This document shows positions 46,556-58,777 of a DNA stretch of 64,000 bases, in pieces. The notes beneath the pieces were generated by a model. That model had not been told where the DNA came from. It ran no database searches and saw only the letters and a program-made list of their open reading frames with translations. Numbering within the stretch: the first letter of the stretch is position 1; each line of letters begins with the position of its first letter. The translations under genes and the position numbers were made by a program. This DNA comes from Phlegmacium glaucopus (Eukaryota > Basidiomycota > Agaricomycetes > Agaricales > Cortinariaceae), in assembly GCA_015039465.1 (NCBI GenBank), contig MU130157.1, forward strand, positions 445,186 through 509,185, written 5' to 3'.

Positions 46556-47316
46556 ATTGATATACGACATTTGGCTTCCACCGACGATGCAATGTATAAG
46601 CTCAAAGAATCCCAAGGATAATTCCGCGCCCATTTATTTTGCTCAAGAACTGCTCTCGTTTTTTTACCTTTTTTGCCATGGATTTTCCAAGATGGTCATG
46701 CCGTTTCATGCGCAACAACGCGACTCTAATGTGTACTTGCCGTCGAGATTTGTAAACTAGCGTGTCGACTCCGTCGACAAAATACTTTGCTGAAAAATTG
46801 TTCGTTTATCTGTCGCAATCAATTTTATGTAAGAGTCATGTAAAACAAAAAATACATAATGGACCACCGCTATTAGACTGTGAGCAATATATATCATCCC
46901 CGTCTATCGTTCTCCCATCAGTTTTCGACATCGAAGACGGGCCGAAACCTTCCAGAGTCGAAGAAATCATGGAGGTCGAAGAATTGGACTCGTCTGGTAT
47001 GTTGGCGGTGATTGGGCCGGAACTGCCAGGCTCGGTCGACGAACCTGCAATTATGGTTGGCTTGAAGTTGGTATAACTTGGACTGATGACGGAGACTGGA
47101 GTATTGGTACTATGAATGGGATGGGATGGAACTTTGGAAGGGCTGAAAAGCAGGTGAATGTATCATAATAAGTACTTGATAAGTACCTGACTTCTAGGTT
47201 GGTGTTTGTGGTGTTGTTTGTGTAGATGTTGTATTAACAGGTATTTCCGACTCATGTTCTTCCATTCCTAGTGGATATAAATTTAATGAATAAATCATAT
47301 ACTATTCTTTGCTATG
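46556..47316. other. No secure gene
   Basis: The 3' region of the SET gene. A frame at 46762-47076 (plus) encodes an acidic tail-like sequence but has no recognised relatives. Confidence 0.4.
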
Positions 47317-47329
47317 TTAGAGGTAAAAG

Positions 47330-48360
47330 GGAGTTATATGCGAGAAATGGTAGCTCAGGGACCGGCATTGTTTCGGAGTCCGAAATTTTTGATAGTTCCT
47401 ACCAGGCGTTATATTATTATCGGTGAATGTCGTTAGGACCCCCAAAAGCCCCCTGTGCTGTGAGGTAGATTTTCGCCAAAAAGTCGGTATGTGACGGTTT
47501 TTCGGTTCTGCGAGGCCGGTTCGTAGGCGGACTTTTGTTCCGACCTCTGTCAGGTGGACTTCTGTGTACCTACATAGCCCTAAAACCACCTCAGTCGGCG
47601 ACGTTCCGGGACCTATCCCGTATGCGGACTATCAAACCTACCTTCGGTGATGGGTGGGTCTGTATGTGGACTTTTGAACCTACATCTGGCCCAAAAAATG
47701 ACCGTTTGTAATAAAATTGTACCTAGCTCCGCCTGCGGCGGGCCATTTTGAAAGTACACTATATAATCCCATCAATGCGAAATGTGATGGCGACGGCGGC
47801 CAACTTTGAACCTCCCTATTTGTATGCGGACTTAAGACTACCTCCCAGAGGGCTTTCGGGGCTCCTAGTCGTTCTTCAAAGTTCACTGATCATGTGACGA
47901 CTGGCTGGCGCTACAAGTTGTGCGTCTCCATAGGAATATGCTGTCGAATGTCCGATCCGTATGCGGACGGAAATGGGTCCCAAAATCAGCCTATGTCCGA
48001 TCCTTGTGCGGACGGAAAGCGAGAAATTTGGCCAGAGGTCCGATCCATTTTGGGTCCATAAATGGCCAGTCGGTAGCGAGGTCCCATCCCATTTGCGTAC
48101 GTTTGTGGCTGTTGACCGGCCTCAAAATTTTCTCTATATAAATTTCACCACCTATCTCACCCACATACCTCCCCAAACCAGATCTCTCAGTGGGTGCGCC
48201 CTTCGGAGGTTCTGGAGCTACTCTGACCTGATTACAGTCGTTTTTTTAGTCCATTTCCGTTTTATGCGTACATTTTGGCCTAAATTCTATGTCCGATGAG
48301 CCAGAGATGTCTGATCAGTACTGCGGACGGAAGTGGGATCCAAAGTGCGGACAGAACCGC
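47330..48360. repeat. Motif-rich non-coding region with recurring TGCGGAC
   Basis: GTATGCGGAC or close variants (TGCGGAC, AGGCGGAC, TATGTGGAC) recur at least eight times, near 47528, 47562, 47621, 47674, 47824, 47960, 48010, 48324 and 48345. They often follow TCCGATC or precede GGAAATGGG/GGAAGTGGG. No coding frame is maintained. Dense short direct motifs like these are found in subterminal regions of transposable elements. I found no terminal inverted repeat, so the identity is open. Confidence 0.55.
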
Positions 48361-48917
48361 CGAAAAATGGCACGTACATAAGTGCTAAAATTGGCAGTTT
48401 TGGATTGGAGATTCAACAGCATATAGGGTCCCGTCTCCATTAGCTTGATTTTCACGTGACTAAATATGTGAGAGCAGTTCAAACTTGCGACAAGCTTAAA
48501 CAAGGTACAGTAACTTGAATTTACTCATTTACTGTTTCTCTGCTCCTTTGTTCTCCATCTAGCCAAGCTTTCCCATCATTGAGACACAAAATTAGAGCAC
48601 AAAGTCCACATGGGCTATGCCGTTAGCACTCGTGTGGAAAGGAATTTTAATGGAAGCGTGGTTAACTTGCAGATGATCCATATTACTGGTCGTACCACCC
48701 TCGTGCCAAGCTCCTTCCACCACACTTTGCATCTTGAAGGACGTGGGAGCTTATGGGAATACTCACGTTCAAGCTGGCTATTTTCTGCACTGGCGCGGTA
48801 CACCATAGATAGGCATTAACCTACCGGAGGCAAAAGCCTCTTCGGTATAAGAAAGGCATGTTCATTCAAATTTAAAATTAATTTCGCACTTGCCTTGGGC
48901 TTATCTGCTCTTGCGAA

Positions 48918-51900
48918 ATGAAGATGCGTACACATACCTTGTTACCCTTCTTTGTTACACTCCTCTCGCCGCTACTTGTCGGCGCTGCTCCTGATCCATG
49001 TGCAAAGATTGCAGGGCAAACATTTGTACTCCCTGCTGATGCGCTGGCCTGCTACAAGGCTTTCCCATTTGACGAGAACCTTCGTCAAAATGTTCTGACC
49101 AATATGGCTCGCGTTTTTAACTTTTACACTTTCGAGGACTTCTACTTGAACTCACCTCCGCCGTTTCAAGAGTCGACAAATAACATTCGGGCTACTTTAG
49201 CAAAGATCAATACCACAGTATTCGAGGTTTGTCGTCAAGTTATTGTCCCAATGTGTTTCTGCTTGGTCGAATAATTATTCGCTTTGGCAGACAGATTACG
49301 ATTTCAACAAAGCTGTCTATGATTTCACCACTCAGCTAAACGATGGACACACCCGTAAAGTCATATACTCATCTCATGGCAATTTCAATCTAACTCTTTG
49401 TTCTTAGGGTATTTCCCTGCTTGTTACAACGCATTCCAAAGCATTCTTCCTGCCCCGATGGTGATCCTCGAAGAACAAGGGGAGCAAAACCTCTTCGTCG
49501 CTCCAGACTCAGTCGAATTCCTCTCTCTCCTTGGATCCGAATTTACGGGCTTCTTCGACTCCATTCACTTCAACTGGCAACGTCTCGCAGGTGCCAAAGT
49601 GCTTCAAATCGAAGACATGGACCCATTCGACTACGTCGACCTCATTGCAAGGACTGTGTCTGGAAACTTTTTAGATCACGGGGTTCGGGTCAACTCGGTG
49701 ATCACAAGTTACCGTATATCCGGAACCGCCTTCTCTCAACGTCTAGGAGACTTGGCGGGGCCTCTTACTGTCGTTCAAAACTCTTTGAAAGTTCAGCTCC
49801 AAACAGTCAACTCTACGAAAGTTGAAACGGTCATAATTCCTTTCCTTGCTGACTATATCGGTGCTCCTTTCACCAATAAAGCATCTTTGTGCGTTTTTCT
49901 TCTTTTCACATATTATCCCTTGGAGTTATTTAAATGTTTATTTCAGTTGGGCAAACAACTGTGTCGCGAATAGCGCAACAAATGGTGTCGACCTCAGAGG
50001 CTCATTGTCAAATTTTGTACAGAAAACACGGAAGCAACCCGTTGCCTCCATTATTGATCCCTCGCACATCAGTGCCCTTGGACTCCCAGGGCCGTTCCTC
50101 CCGACCGCTCCTCCTGTTAATGGAAGTGAAGACGTTATAAAGTCCTTCATTCTTCCAGGAAATAAAACGGGTGTGGTAGGTCATCAGTATACGATGCTTT
50201 CATATGTCCCGTTAACCCCCTCCTCCTTAGATGTTTGTGGGCTCGTTTGCGCCTACAGACTTCAATCAATTCCAAGCCGATACTGTTGCAGCATTCAGCG
50301 ACTTCAAGGCTGCTGGAGTGACACAGCTTCTCATCGATTTAACAAACAACGGCGGTAAGTTAGCTTTAGAGTATTTGTGTCTGTATATTTTTTAGCTTAT
50401 ACTCGATATAGGTGGATTTGTATGTCTGGGTCAATTTTTACACCAATTTCTCGCTGGTTCTGAAATCGGATATCCGTACGTCTAAAAGTAACTTGTTAGG
50501 GCTAACTTGCAAATCATAACATTAATGAATTGATAGCGGATTCCAAACAAACGTACGCGCCAACCCGCTTGCACAAAAGATTGTTGCAGCGCACGTTGCT
50601 ATGGGTAACAATGACACTAATACCTTCTACAGTCCTGATAATTGTGAGCATGCATTCAAACATTGGCCTTCCCTCCGTACGTAGTGTCTAACATATGTTC
50701 GTAGGGGCATTCTTTAATGGGACGATCTTGCCGACCACATTCAACTACATCACTCCCCCACTGGTTAATGTTGTCAATGGTCAGAAAGATCCTGGTTCTC
50801 AGCGTGTCCATGTAGGGTTCCTCGCCTCTTCATACGTTGCTCGATCGCTGAAATACTACACACCTAGGACACATGCGAGGAGTCTTTTACGCAAACTGTA
50901 CCTGTGAAGCCACCATTTAATCTTAAGTTTGTCGACACTCTTGAATTATTCACGTATTAACACTGATGGCTGTGGATGTTTTTTTTAATAGTAAAGTCGC
51001 CATTGGTAATATTTATTCTTTGGAAGGACGAAGAATCATTGATGATGATGATAATGTGTATCAGTTAGCAACGGAAATTGCGCTTCGACCTGTGCAATGT
51101 TCAGTACCTTGATGAATGAGCTTCATCGTACTAAAATTGCAGTCTTCGGAGGGAAACCAGGCGAACAAATGGAGTTTAAAGGTAACAACAAGCATCGCTC
51201 TCCTTTGGTAATTATACGGTGCTGATCCTTGCTTTCTACTTCTAGGGATGGCGGGAAATCAGGTCCTGGAGTGGGCCGATCTTGACACTGAAATTAAGTC
51301 TGTTGGCTTGGACAATGTGAGTTATTAAAAGTATCCCCAGAAATCCGCTTTTCTCAACTTATCCAAGGACCCCCTGGCTCCTCCTGATTTGTAAGTCGAT
51401 ATCAAATCTATGTTTAAAGTTTATGACTAGAAAGAACTTTTATTGATCAGGCTGGTCAATTCCAATTTCCGGTGTGTAAATCGTTCTCATATTTTGTATT
51501 TTCATTATTCACGAAAATTCCTTCATAGTCACAATTGGCGAACTGGTATGTTTGTTCTATCCGTTGTTCCAAGTCGTGTTTTGTCAACCTAAACGTTTAT
51601 CAAAAAAAGCCTGGAGCTTCTTCGATGAAAGTAGGCCTATCGGTACGTTCGTTCACCTGATGTTATACCAAAAACATCACGCTGATTTTGTCTCCTTTTT
51701 TGTTTTGTTTATGACAGCTTATGTCTCGGAACTACCATTGCGTATGTCTACCTTTTTTTTTAGAAAGGATTCTATAACGCATACATTCTGCTAAACTTCT
51801 GGCTCCAAGTTCGTTTCCCCTATACTCAGGATACCTACAATAACCCACAGAATTTGTGGACCTTTGCGTGAGTTCAACCTCTTCGTATTCCAGGAAGTCG

Positions 51901-52058
51901 ATGTCACAGTATCATCTACTAATAGGGCCTCCCAACTTTTCCCCGGCGATCACGAGTGATTTATTTAAATTTTCAGGATCGGGAAGGAAGTCGATGCAGT
52001 TCTGGGTCAAAGAGTTTTGGACAAAATCCTTGTATTTAAACGAAATTCGAGAAGTTGA
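48918..52058 (+). CDS. Secreted S41/CPAF-like peptidase family protein
   Basis: Starts MKMRTHTLLPFFVTLL, a signal peptide ending about GAA-PDPC. Exons with conserved phase: 48918-49226, 49291-49354, 49408-49888, 49947-50175, 50231-50354, 50412-50475, 50537-50643, 50705-50811, 50868-50926, 50992-51005, 51065-51181, 51246-51316, 51368-51390, 51451-51471, 51529-51545, 51610-51642, 51718-51741, and then 51768 onward. Family motifs are LNDGHTRYFPACYNAFQ, LLIDLTNNGGG, and NGNCASTCAMFSTLMNEL, whose Ser is the probable nucleophile, followed by AVFGGKPGEQMEFKG. The intron at 51742-51767 would be only 26 nt. The end is uncertain: TGA at about 51873, or one more splice giving LWTFAIGKEVDAVLGQ and a stop at 52058. 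Several N-glycosylation sites are present. Confidence 0.8.
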
Positions 52059-52157
52059 TATTAGGTAGTAAGCAGTCTGTAACTTGTATTTATGAGTAAA
52101 CTTTTGTTTGTAAAGTGAGGGACTCGGGTGTGTACGTACTCTCCGGAAACACTGACC

Positions 52158-52166
52158 AAAAAAAAA
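52158..52166 (-). terminator. Pol III terminator of tRNA-Lys(TTT)
   Basis: A run of about nine T residues on the minus strand, some 20 bases beyond the tRNA 3' end. Confidence 0.65.
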
Positions 52167-52186
52167 GAGTAAAAATAGAATACACT

Positions 52187-52294
52187 AGCCCACCGCGAGG
52201 GTCGAACTCGCAGCCTTCAGATGCCCGGGCCTATACTTGAACAAGTTAGTCAGCCTTAAAAGTCTGACGCTCTATCCGATTGAGCTAGGCGGGC
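52187..52294 (-). tRNA. tRNA-Lys (anticodon TTT) with intron
   Basis: The acceptor, D and T arms are identical to those of the tRNA-Lys(CTT) at 11133-11230. The anticodon stem TCAGA/TCTGA encloses CTTTTA...A, interrupted after position 37 by an intron of about 34 nt that is unrelated to the intron of the other gene. A T-run on the minus strand (complement of the A-run at 52158-52166) terminates pol III. The codon read is AAA. Confidence 0.93.
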
Positions 52295-53480
52295 ACATAT
52301 ACCCGCGACTTATAGCCAGTACAGTGATGCACAGTCTATTATGCCCCGAGAAGCGCTTATCATTTTATTTACAGATTCTAGTTTCATTAATCTCTATATC
52401 ATTCATTACATACAAGGTACGGCTATTTATATAGGACCATGCAATGGTCCTTAGAAATTTTGGGGGTTCTAATTTTGGTCACCAGCGTGTCCATCGCTGA
52501 TTCTATTCGTCTAGCCTGTAATACTAGTATGTTAGTGATGAATTGAGCTTCTCCGAGTCACTGATAGATCTTCGTTTACTAGTGCTGCCGAAGTCGAAGC
52601 ACAGGCAAGTACGCAGCCAGATTAGTACCAACGAAATATCTACAAAATTAAAACTCAAATAAGGTGATAGGAAGACATCTCTCCTACCAGGACCAAGAGA
52701 GCCTTTTAGCACTGGCAGGTCTATAAAATTTGTAGAAGAAACTCATTTGGTCTAATTGTATTAGTATATTTGAACCAACTCTTCAGCGAGCCTCTCTACT
52801 CTGGGCTGACTACCCGCGTTGCTCGGAAATTTCAGCCATACTCCTTAGCGTAGGTCATACCATGCCGCGCCAGCTGGGGAATGTCTCTCGCCATCTGCCA
52901 TCAGACTCGGAAGATACGCCACCATGACTCGATAATATGTCCATATATCACTCATAGTGACTTTGAACCAAACACCTGAAATAAATTTGTTTGACATAGG
53001 TAGTCTAAAAGCTAGGACCCAAAGAGCAAGTAGAGAAAAAATCGCTCGAAGCTAGTCGTGGTTTTTCCAAATATACACACTTTCGCACGGCTACACTATG
53101 TAACCGACTTTGAGGACAAAGCTTCAAACGCCCCAAATCTTCCACCGTTGTTTCGATGGGCTCGGCGATCATTGCAAATATTTTTGTTTGTCAAAGATCA
53201 ACGATAAGTTCGCAATGACCTCGATCAAATTTTAATTGACATTCACAATGGCTGGATAGCACAGCAGTGCCGTGTATTCGCGTTCACCTGACATGTTCTC
53301 GTGCGATCTGCCAGTAGGTCCCTATGGCGAAGATAGCAAACCGGTCATACACTTGATATTGGTACGTGATATCCGGATATCCTTTTAACTTTAGTGATAT
53401 ACCATTTCGTAGTCACCTTGTGGATTATTCTATAAATCTGATGCCCCATCGCCACTATCGTAGTATCTACTACCTCGAAT
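52295..53480. other. No gene recognised
   Basis: About 1.2 kb of intergenic sequence with short frames only. A probable TATA box (TATAAATCTG, 53431-53440) of the next gene is at its right end. Confidence 0.5.
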
Positions 53481-54826
53481 ATGCCTGCACGTCACGTTGA
53501 CTGGAAAAAGCTCTTTTACGTTATCTTTGGATGCATCGTTCTCGTTGGCGGTAGTGCCTTTGTTAGTCTAATTGCACTTCCGACGGGTGTCAATGATACT
53601 ACTGTCCTCGAGCAGTTGCCCAACAAGGACGGCGTAACTACCCCTCGCACACTACTACTACATACCGTTCGTACTGACATGTTTCAAAGATATTCTTCCT
53701 AGGTCATGTCTATAAAGTCAATGTGTCAGACCGCACTATATCTGTATCGTGGCTCGTTGGTGGTTGTGGAAACCTCAGGTTGCAGAGGGCATCCAACTTC
53801 ACGGACTCGAAATGTGGTCTAGCAAATGTCTCGTTTGATGTCTATGTAGATGGGTAAGGACCATTGTTTACATCTCAGCCGATCAAGCATCAATCAAGCC
53901 TTGCTCAGTGCACTATTTACCGAGTCCCAATTTCACTACGACCCCACAATCCATCCGATCGGAAATCCTCCGATGAATAACACTATATAGTAAGTCATCT
54001 GTGTTAGATGCCCGCAACTTCTTTAGTAAATCATGCCATCTTTACAGTGTACAAGCATTAAACCAATTCCAGTACACGCACACTATGGACATCAGTAGCG
54101 CGGAACTGCGCAACCACCGGCCATTCGAACAACGATATTTTTACCCTTTCGAAAAGTACCGGCTAGTAACCACCTTCATTGCTTTCAATCCTGCAGCCAA
54201 CACCTCCCTCCCCATCGTCCGTCTTGCCATCTCCGACACTGTTAACAACTTCCAACCACAGCTGGACGAATGGGAAACACAGACATTTGTGAACAATACC
54301 CTCATGAATTCACGCACCACACATGTCAACATTCAGAGGACCATTAGCGCAAAGACCTTCGTCATACTCATCTTTACCTCGAATTGGATTATAACAGCTG
54401 CGGTGATGTATATCACGTGTATCGCTCTATGGTCAAATACTAAACTTGGAGACGGTGTCGTCCTTCTGCCAATGACGATAATACTCACTCTACCCCTACT
54501 CCGACAATTTTATGTGGATGCTCCGCCTATCGGTGAGCTTACCTCAGATCTCTTCTGTTAATACACCGACTGATGCTGGACGCATGCAAGGTGTCTTATT
54601 GGGTATGTTAAACCCATCAAGTTAATCATTTTTTCCTTATTATTACTCCCTAGATTCTCTGGGATTGATCCTACAAATGTTCCTCGTCGCGATTTGCGGT
54701 ATTGTCTTGCTCTTAAACGCCAACAAGGTAAAAGATAAACAACCACCAAGACCCTTGAATCTGAAGTTGAAGGATTACGATGATTTCACTACTCAGTCAT
54801 ATACCCTACTTCCCTTTCGCAGATAA
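53481..54826 (+). CDS. DUF4436-like membrane protein
   Basis: Six exons (53481-53670, 53703-53853, 53909-53989, 54048-54532, 54591-54602, 54654-54826) join in frame to 363 residues. Membrane segments: residues about 10-32 (LFYVIFGCIVLVGGSAFVSL), then after an extracellular part of about 180 residues three more (FVILIFTSNWIITAAVMYIT; VVLLPMTIILTLPLLRQFYV; LILQMFLVAICGIVLLL). The luminal part has N-glycosylation sites. This one-plus-three arrangement and the YPFEKYR and QRTISAKTF motifs fit DUF4436 proteins. Molecular function is unknown. The first intron would be only 32 nt and the fifth exon only 12 nt. Confidence 0.78.
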
Positions 54827-55204
54827 AGCGATATTTGTCAATGATACTGTACATATACTTCCGGGGCAACACCCCATTACATGCTATCCGGACCTATCGA
54901 CTTATATCTCATTGGGAATAGCATTAGAAACCTGACTCATATCCAATTTATACAAATGTCAATGCAATGTCAACGTCTTAAATCAAGATTTAGGTTTTGA
55001 GCAATAGGAGGCATTGTATCGTATTTATAATGCATTACTGATGGGTCTCATATGAAAATGAAAGGAATGAAGTAATGCAAGAAGTGTTCAACTTACAATC
55101 TTAGACTTGAAGTGATGGCAAAGAACTGACTTACCTGCACCCTACAGTGACAACCCAGCCACTCTTGCCATCGCCTCTTCCATTTGCTCACGGTTCTAAC
55201 AACC
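54827..55204. other. Intergenic region
   Basis: 3' and 5' flanking sequence of the neighbouring genes. No other signal seen. Confidence 0.5.
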
Positions 55205-56945
55205 ATGTCTCAGAATAATGGAGACAATGCCACCCAACTCACAACCAGGCTCGAACGCTTCCGGTTGTCAAATGTAGAACTCAGCCAGCAGCTATCCGAT
55301 GCTCTAAGCCGATCTCAGAGATTGGCATCGTCCCTTGGCTTTCGCGACATTTACGAGGCCCAGGCTGCCATCGATACTGCCGATTTGGATCTCTCGTACA
55401 GGCAATGTTTCAATGAGCTGGAAGTGCTTAGGCAACAAGTCGGAGATTTGACGGCGCAACGGGATGGTGCTCTCGCAAGAGTGAGCGTGGTGGAAGAGCA
55501 TAGACACCCTGCGCCTCGGTAAGGACTTTCAATCTGCAAGTTTTAACACCAATAACGATCGGTTCTCGCCACGGACAGAAATGTTTCCGATGAACTTCAC
55601 CTCCGTGATTTGATTCCTGACGAGATTGCTGTGGATGTCCTTCCACAGGCACTCTGTCTTGCACACTGCGAGGTTTCCGGGCTGCGGCAGTGCAACGTCG
55701 ACGATCTTCCAGATGAGGGGACAATCAGAGCGTACGAATTGACGAGCCAAGGCCTCGAAATATTGAAAAAGAATGCGAAGTTAGTTGGAGAATGGGAGGA
55801 CATATTCAGCTGCCGGTACGTTCAATCGCTCTGTAAACGTTAACTTGAACTAACCCTGAAATTCAATACAACGGCAGGTACAAAGACCGCACATCGAAAG
55901 TAAGCCGGCTTACGAAACAGGAGTCGTTTCGCTTTCAACGCGCCTTGTATCGAATCATGCTGGTTTCGTGGTTATATGGCATGGGCAGCACCCCCGAAAG
56001 CGACATGCAAGATGAAGACTACCCATACTCATTTGTATATCAATCCCGGCAAACCAGATTCTTGATGAAATATCCTTCTGATGACCTTTTCGAAATCAAT
56101 CGCATTGCTGGGGTCCTTATTTGTACAGCAAGGATCGCCATGGAGAAAGACCGCGGCTACCAGTCAACGCGTGATGTATGTGAGTGGGTTTCATCCTCCA
56201 ACAAATAACAACCCAATGTCTATGTAGATGACTGGAACGGTCTCTATTTGTTTGCTGGGCCAGCATACATTATGAATGCATATCGCAACCTGGAAATGGA
56301 CACCGATAAGGATAAAGAACTCTTTAGTTACATCTTCGACGACGGCCTATATGAGGGCTTTCTTACTTGTGGTTTGAAGCAGATACTCACGGCCGGGACA
56401 AGAAATTTTGATTCGAACTTCAGGCAGAGAGTTTTGGACTCTGTAGAAGGGGCCGATGATCCGTGTACGCACAGTCTCTTGCGGCTAACTCTATGCGAAG
56501 GGATTTTTTCAATGAGTTCTTGCCCTTGTAGGTAATCTGTGCCAATCCACGTCCAATATTTTCGGAGGAACAGGAACTTCCTTGAGAAATGAATCCTGTG
56601 AGTGCTGGACGATGATTCTCGGCTCTTCTAATGCGAAGCTGTTGCTCTGACTCATCAGCCTGGGACGATATGAAATTTACCTATATTCTCCCCGATTTAC
56701 ATGGCCTAATGTCGGGGATGAGTATCCAATATCCACAAACGTCATTACTTTCCAATGCGATCAGGACAATACCTTCAAGGAAACTTATGGAAGAAATATT
56801 TGAGCGGCGACAGGGGAAATATATTACGTGGAACCGTGAAGATTGGGTCTGTTCCAGCTGCTGGCAGAGTTTAATTTATGATACAATTCCAGTCTGGTGG
56901 GCTGAACGGTGTTCTCAGCAAATGTGCGGCTCGGACGGGGCGTAG
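55205..56945 (+). CDS. Unknown protein with N-terminal coiled coil
   Basis: Six exons (55205-55518, 55579-55815, 55878-56179, 56228-56531, 56587-56597, 56659-56945) join in frame to 484 residues starting MSQNNGDNATQL. Residues 10-100 form a coiled coil (LTTRLERFRLSNVELSQQLS; ECQ/EVLRQQVGDLTAQRD). A folded central part follows (DLIPDEIAVDVLPQALCLAH, RFQRALYRIMLVSWLYGMGS, WNGLYLFAGPAYIMNAYRN). The C-terminus has WVCSSCWQSLI with further Cys, possibly a metal site. I do not recognise the family. Exon 5 is only 11 nt, which makes the end of the model less certain. Confidence 0.68.
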
Positions 56946-57079
56946 TAAGTAATAGCTCCGCAGATACGCTGGTAGTAATTCGCGACGAAAGTCACGCAGG
57001 AATTTTGTCTGGACTCGAAAGTATCATAATCTCTTCTCGCAGCATTGTTGATATGCCGGCCGCTCATATAGCCTTTAGC

Positions 57080-58690
57080 AGCAATCCCAGAGCCTCATAG
57101 TAGTAGAGTCCAGCCCCACGACCAGAGAAGTGGATGAGATTCGACTGATAACATAGGTACGATGCCTTGTTCGTTTTCATCAAATACTTCTTGTTTTAGT
57201 CGTCGATCAAGGGTAGAATTAGCCTCAGCTTTTATGACCTTTCAATCAAAGAATATATTTGATCAAATCCAAATTTCTTCAATTCTCGTGTCTTAATCAT
57301 CTGAGTCGGCAGCGCCCTGCACTGACTATCGCTAGTACCCATTCGTGTGTCTACTGCTATGTTTTTTTTGCAATTTCTTCGTCTGCATTAAAAAAATTCG
57401 GTTCTTCGCCTTGTAGCAGCCGTAGTAAACATTTGATATGTTCAGATATCTACAGTGTTGCAAATTAATTCGAGACTGGTCCAAAGCAGGAAAAAAAAAC
57501 ATTGCTCACCTCTTTCATGTTCACGAGTCACTCGTACAATCTCGTATACTCCATGTCACCGCTGATAGTCACGGCCCCAACGGGTATGACACAGTAACAA
57601 CAGAGTCTCCACATACGTAAGGCGAATAGTAGCATCGGGTTCACGCGCGTAAGTTGAAGGGCAAGAATTGTAGCGACTCGAGAAGCTTTTACTTGATCCT
57701 ATATTATAGTCAGAAAGCGTTTGATTTAAAAACACCCTTTAAGTCAAAATCCTGCAGCGAAGTGCATCAATGCCAGGCGCTAAGGTGGACTGAGACTGCT
57801 AGACGGATTCAGGACTGAGAATGGCCCTGTTCCCGGAGCATGGAATGAAAAAAGTCGTTATTATTGGTGTTGATGGGTCGGGAAACGAGCGAACTTGAGT
57901 ATATGTGCAACGAATGCCACCCACTCCTTGCGTTCGGTGAAAGTAAAGACGTTAGCTAGAGGATATTCCAAGCTGCTCTCCAGCCTTGAGAACATCCGTA
58001 GGCTGAGGAGAAAGGAGAGAATTTCTTCCAGTTGGTGACTGAATATTATTCCTTTGAGACAACGGTTTCGAACTTGAAGTTTGTACCACCGTGAGGTTGG
58101 CTTACACACTTAGCTAAGGTAGAAGCAATCCATACTCATCCAATGTCACATGACCAAGCATTATAACGAGTGACAAATGAAACAAATCTATGCTACATTT
58201 ACAAAAACACTGTTATTAAAAATGTGGCTCCGAGAAAATATTCCAAACTGCACTTGTTAAATTATCCTGGAAACAGAATTTTGATATATGGGCTGTGCTA
58301 GTTGTAGTATATTAAAAGACCTCAGAGCACAATGGCAGGCACGTGATCAGAGAGACCCATCAGCTACGTGCAATGGGTCTCTCTGATCACGGTCTTTTAA
58401 TATACTACAACTAGCACAGCCCATATATCAAAATTCTGTTTCCAGGATAATTTAACAAGTGCAGTTTGGAATATTTTCTCGGAGCCACATTTTTAATAAC
58501 AGTGTTTTTGTAAATGTAGCATAGATTTGTTTCATTTGTCACTCGTTATAATGCTTGGTCATGTGACATTGGATGAGTATGGATTGCTTCTACCTTAAGA
58601 AGTGAAGCTCAGCTTTGCGTGATCGCTTCGATAGATTACCGGATTCAACTACTTGGGAACCTTGAATGAAAGCATGGACGAGGAGAGGTA
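57080..58690. repeat. Dispersed repeat, copy 2, interrupted by a foldback element
   Basis: Similar along its whole length to 5485-6690 in the same orientation. Without the 482-bp insertion at 58116-58597 its length is about 1.13 kb, close to copy 1. It lies directly upstream of the ABHD11-like gene, whose ATG is at 58778. Confidence 0.75.
58116..58597. mobile_element. 482-bp foldback (long inverted repeat) element
   Basis: The left arm (58116-58321, starting TAAGGTAGAAG) and the right arm (ending CTTCTACCTTA at 58597) are essentially perfect reverse complements over about 206 bp. An inner stem (58343-58359 with 58374-58390) encloses a 14-nt loop. The left side has 21 extra bases (58322-58342). 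The element is flanked by TA on both sides. The homologous site in copy 1 (near 6514-6530) lacks the insertion, which supports TA as the target duplication. There is no coding capacity. The nearly perfect arms suggest a recent insertion. Confidence 0.9.
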
Positions 58691-58777
58691 ATGTCTCGAG
58701 TATGATCTGAGGGACAAGCTGAGGGCATTGCGAAGCAATGGTGCCAGTGCACGTGATGCACCTCTCTTCTCCTTCGA

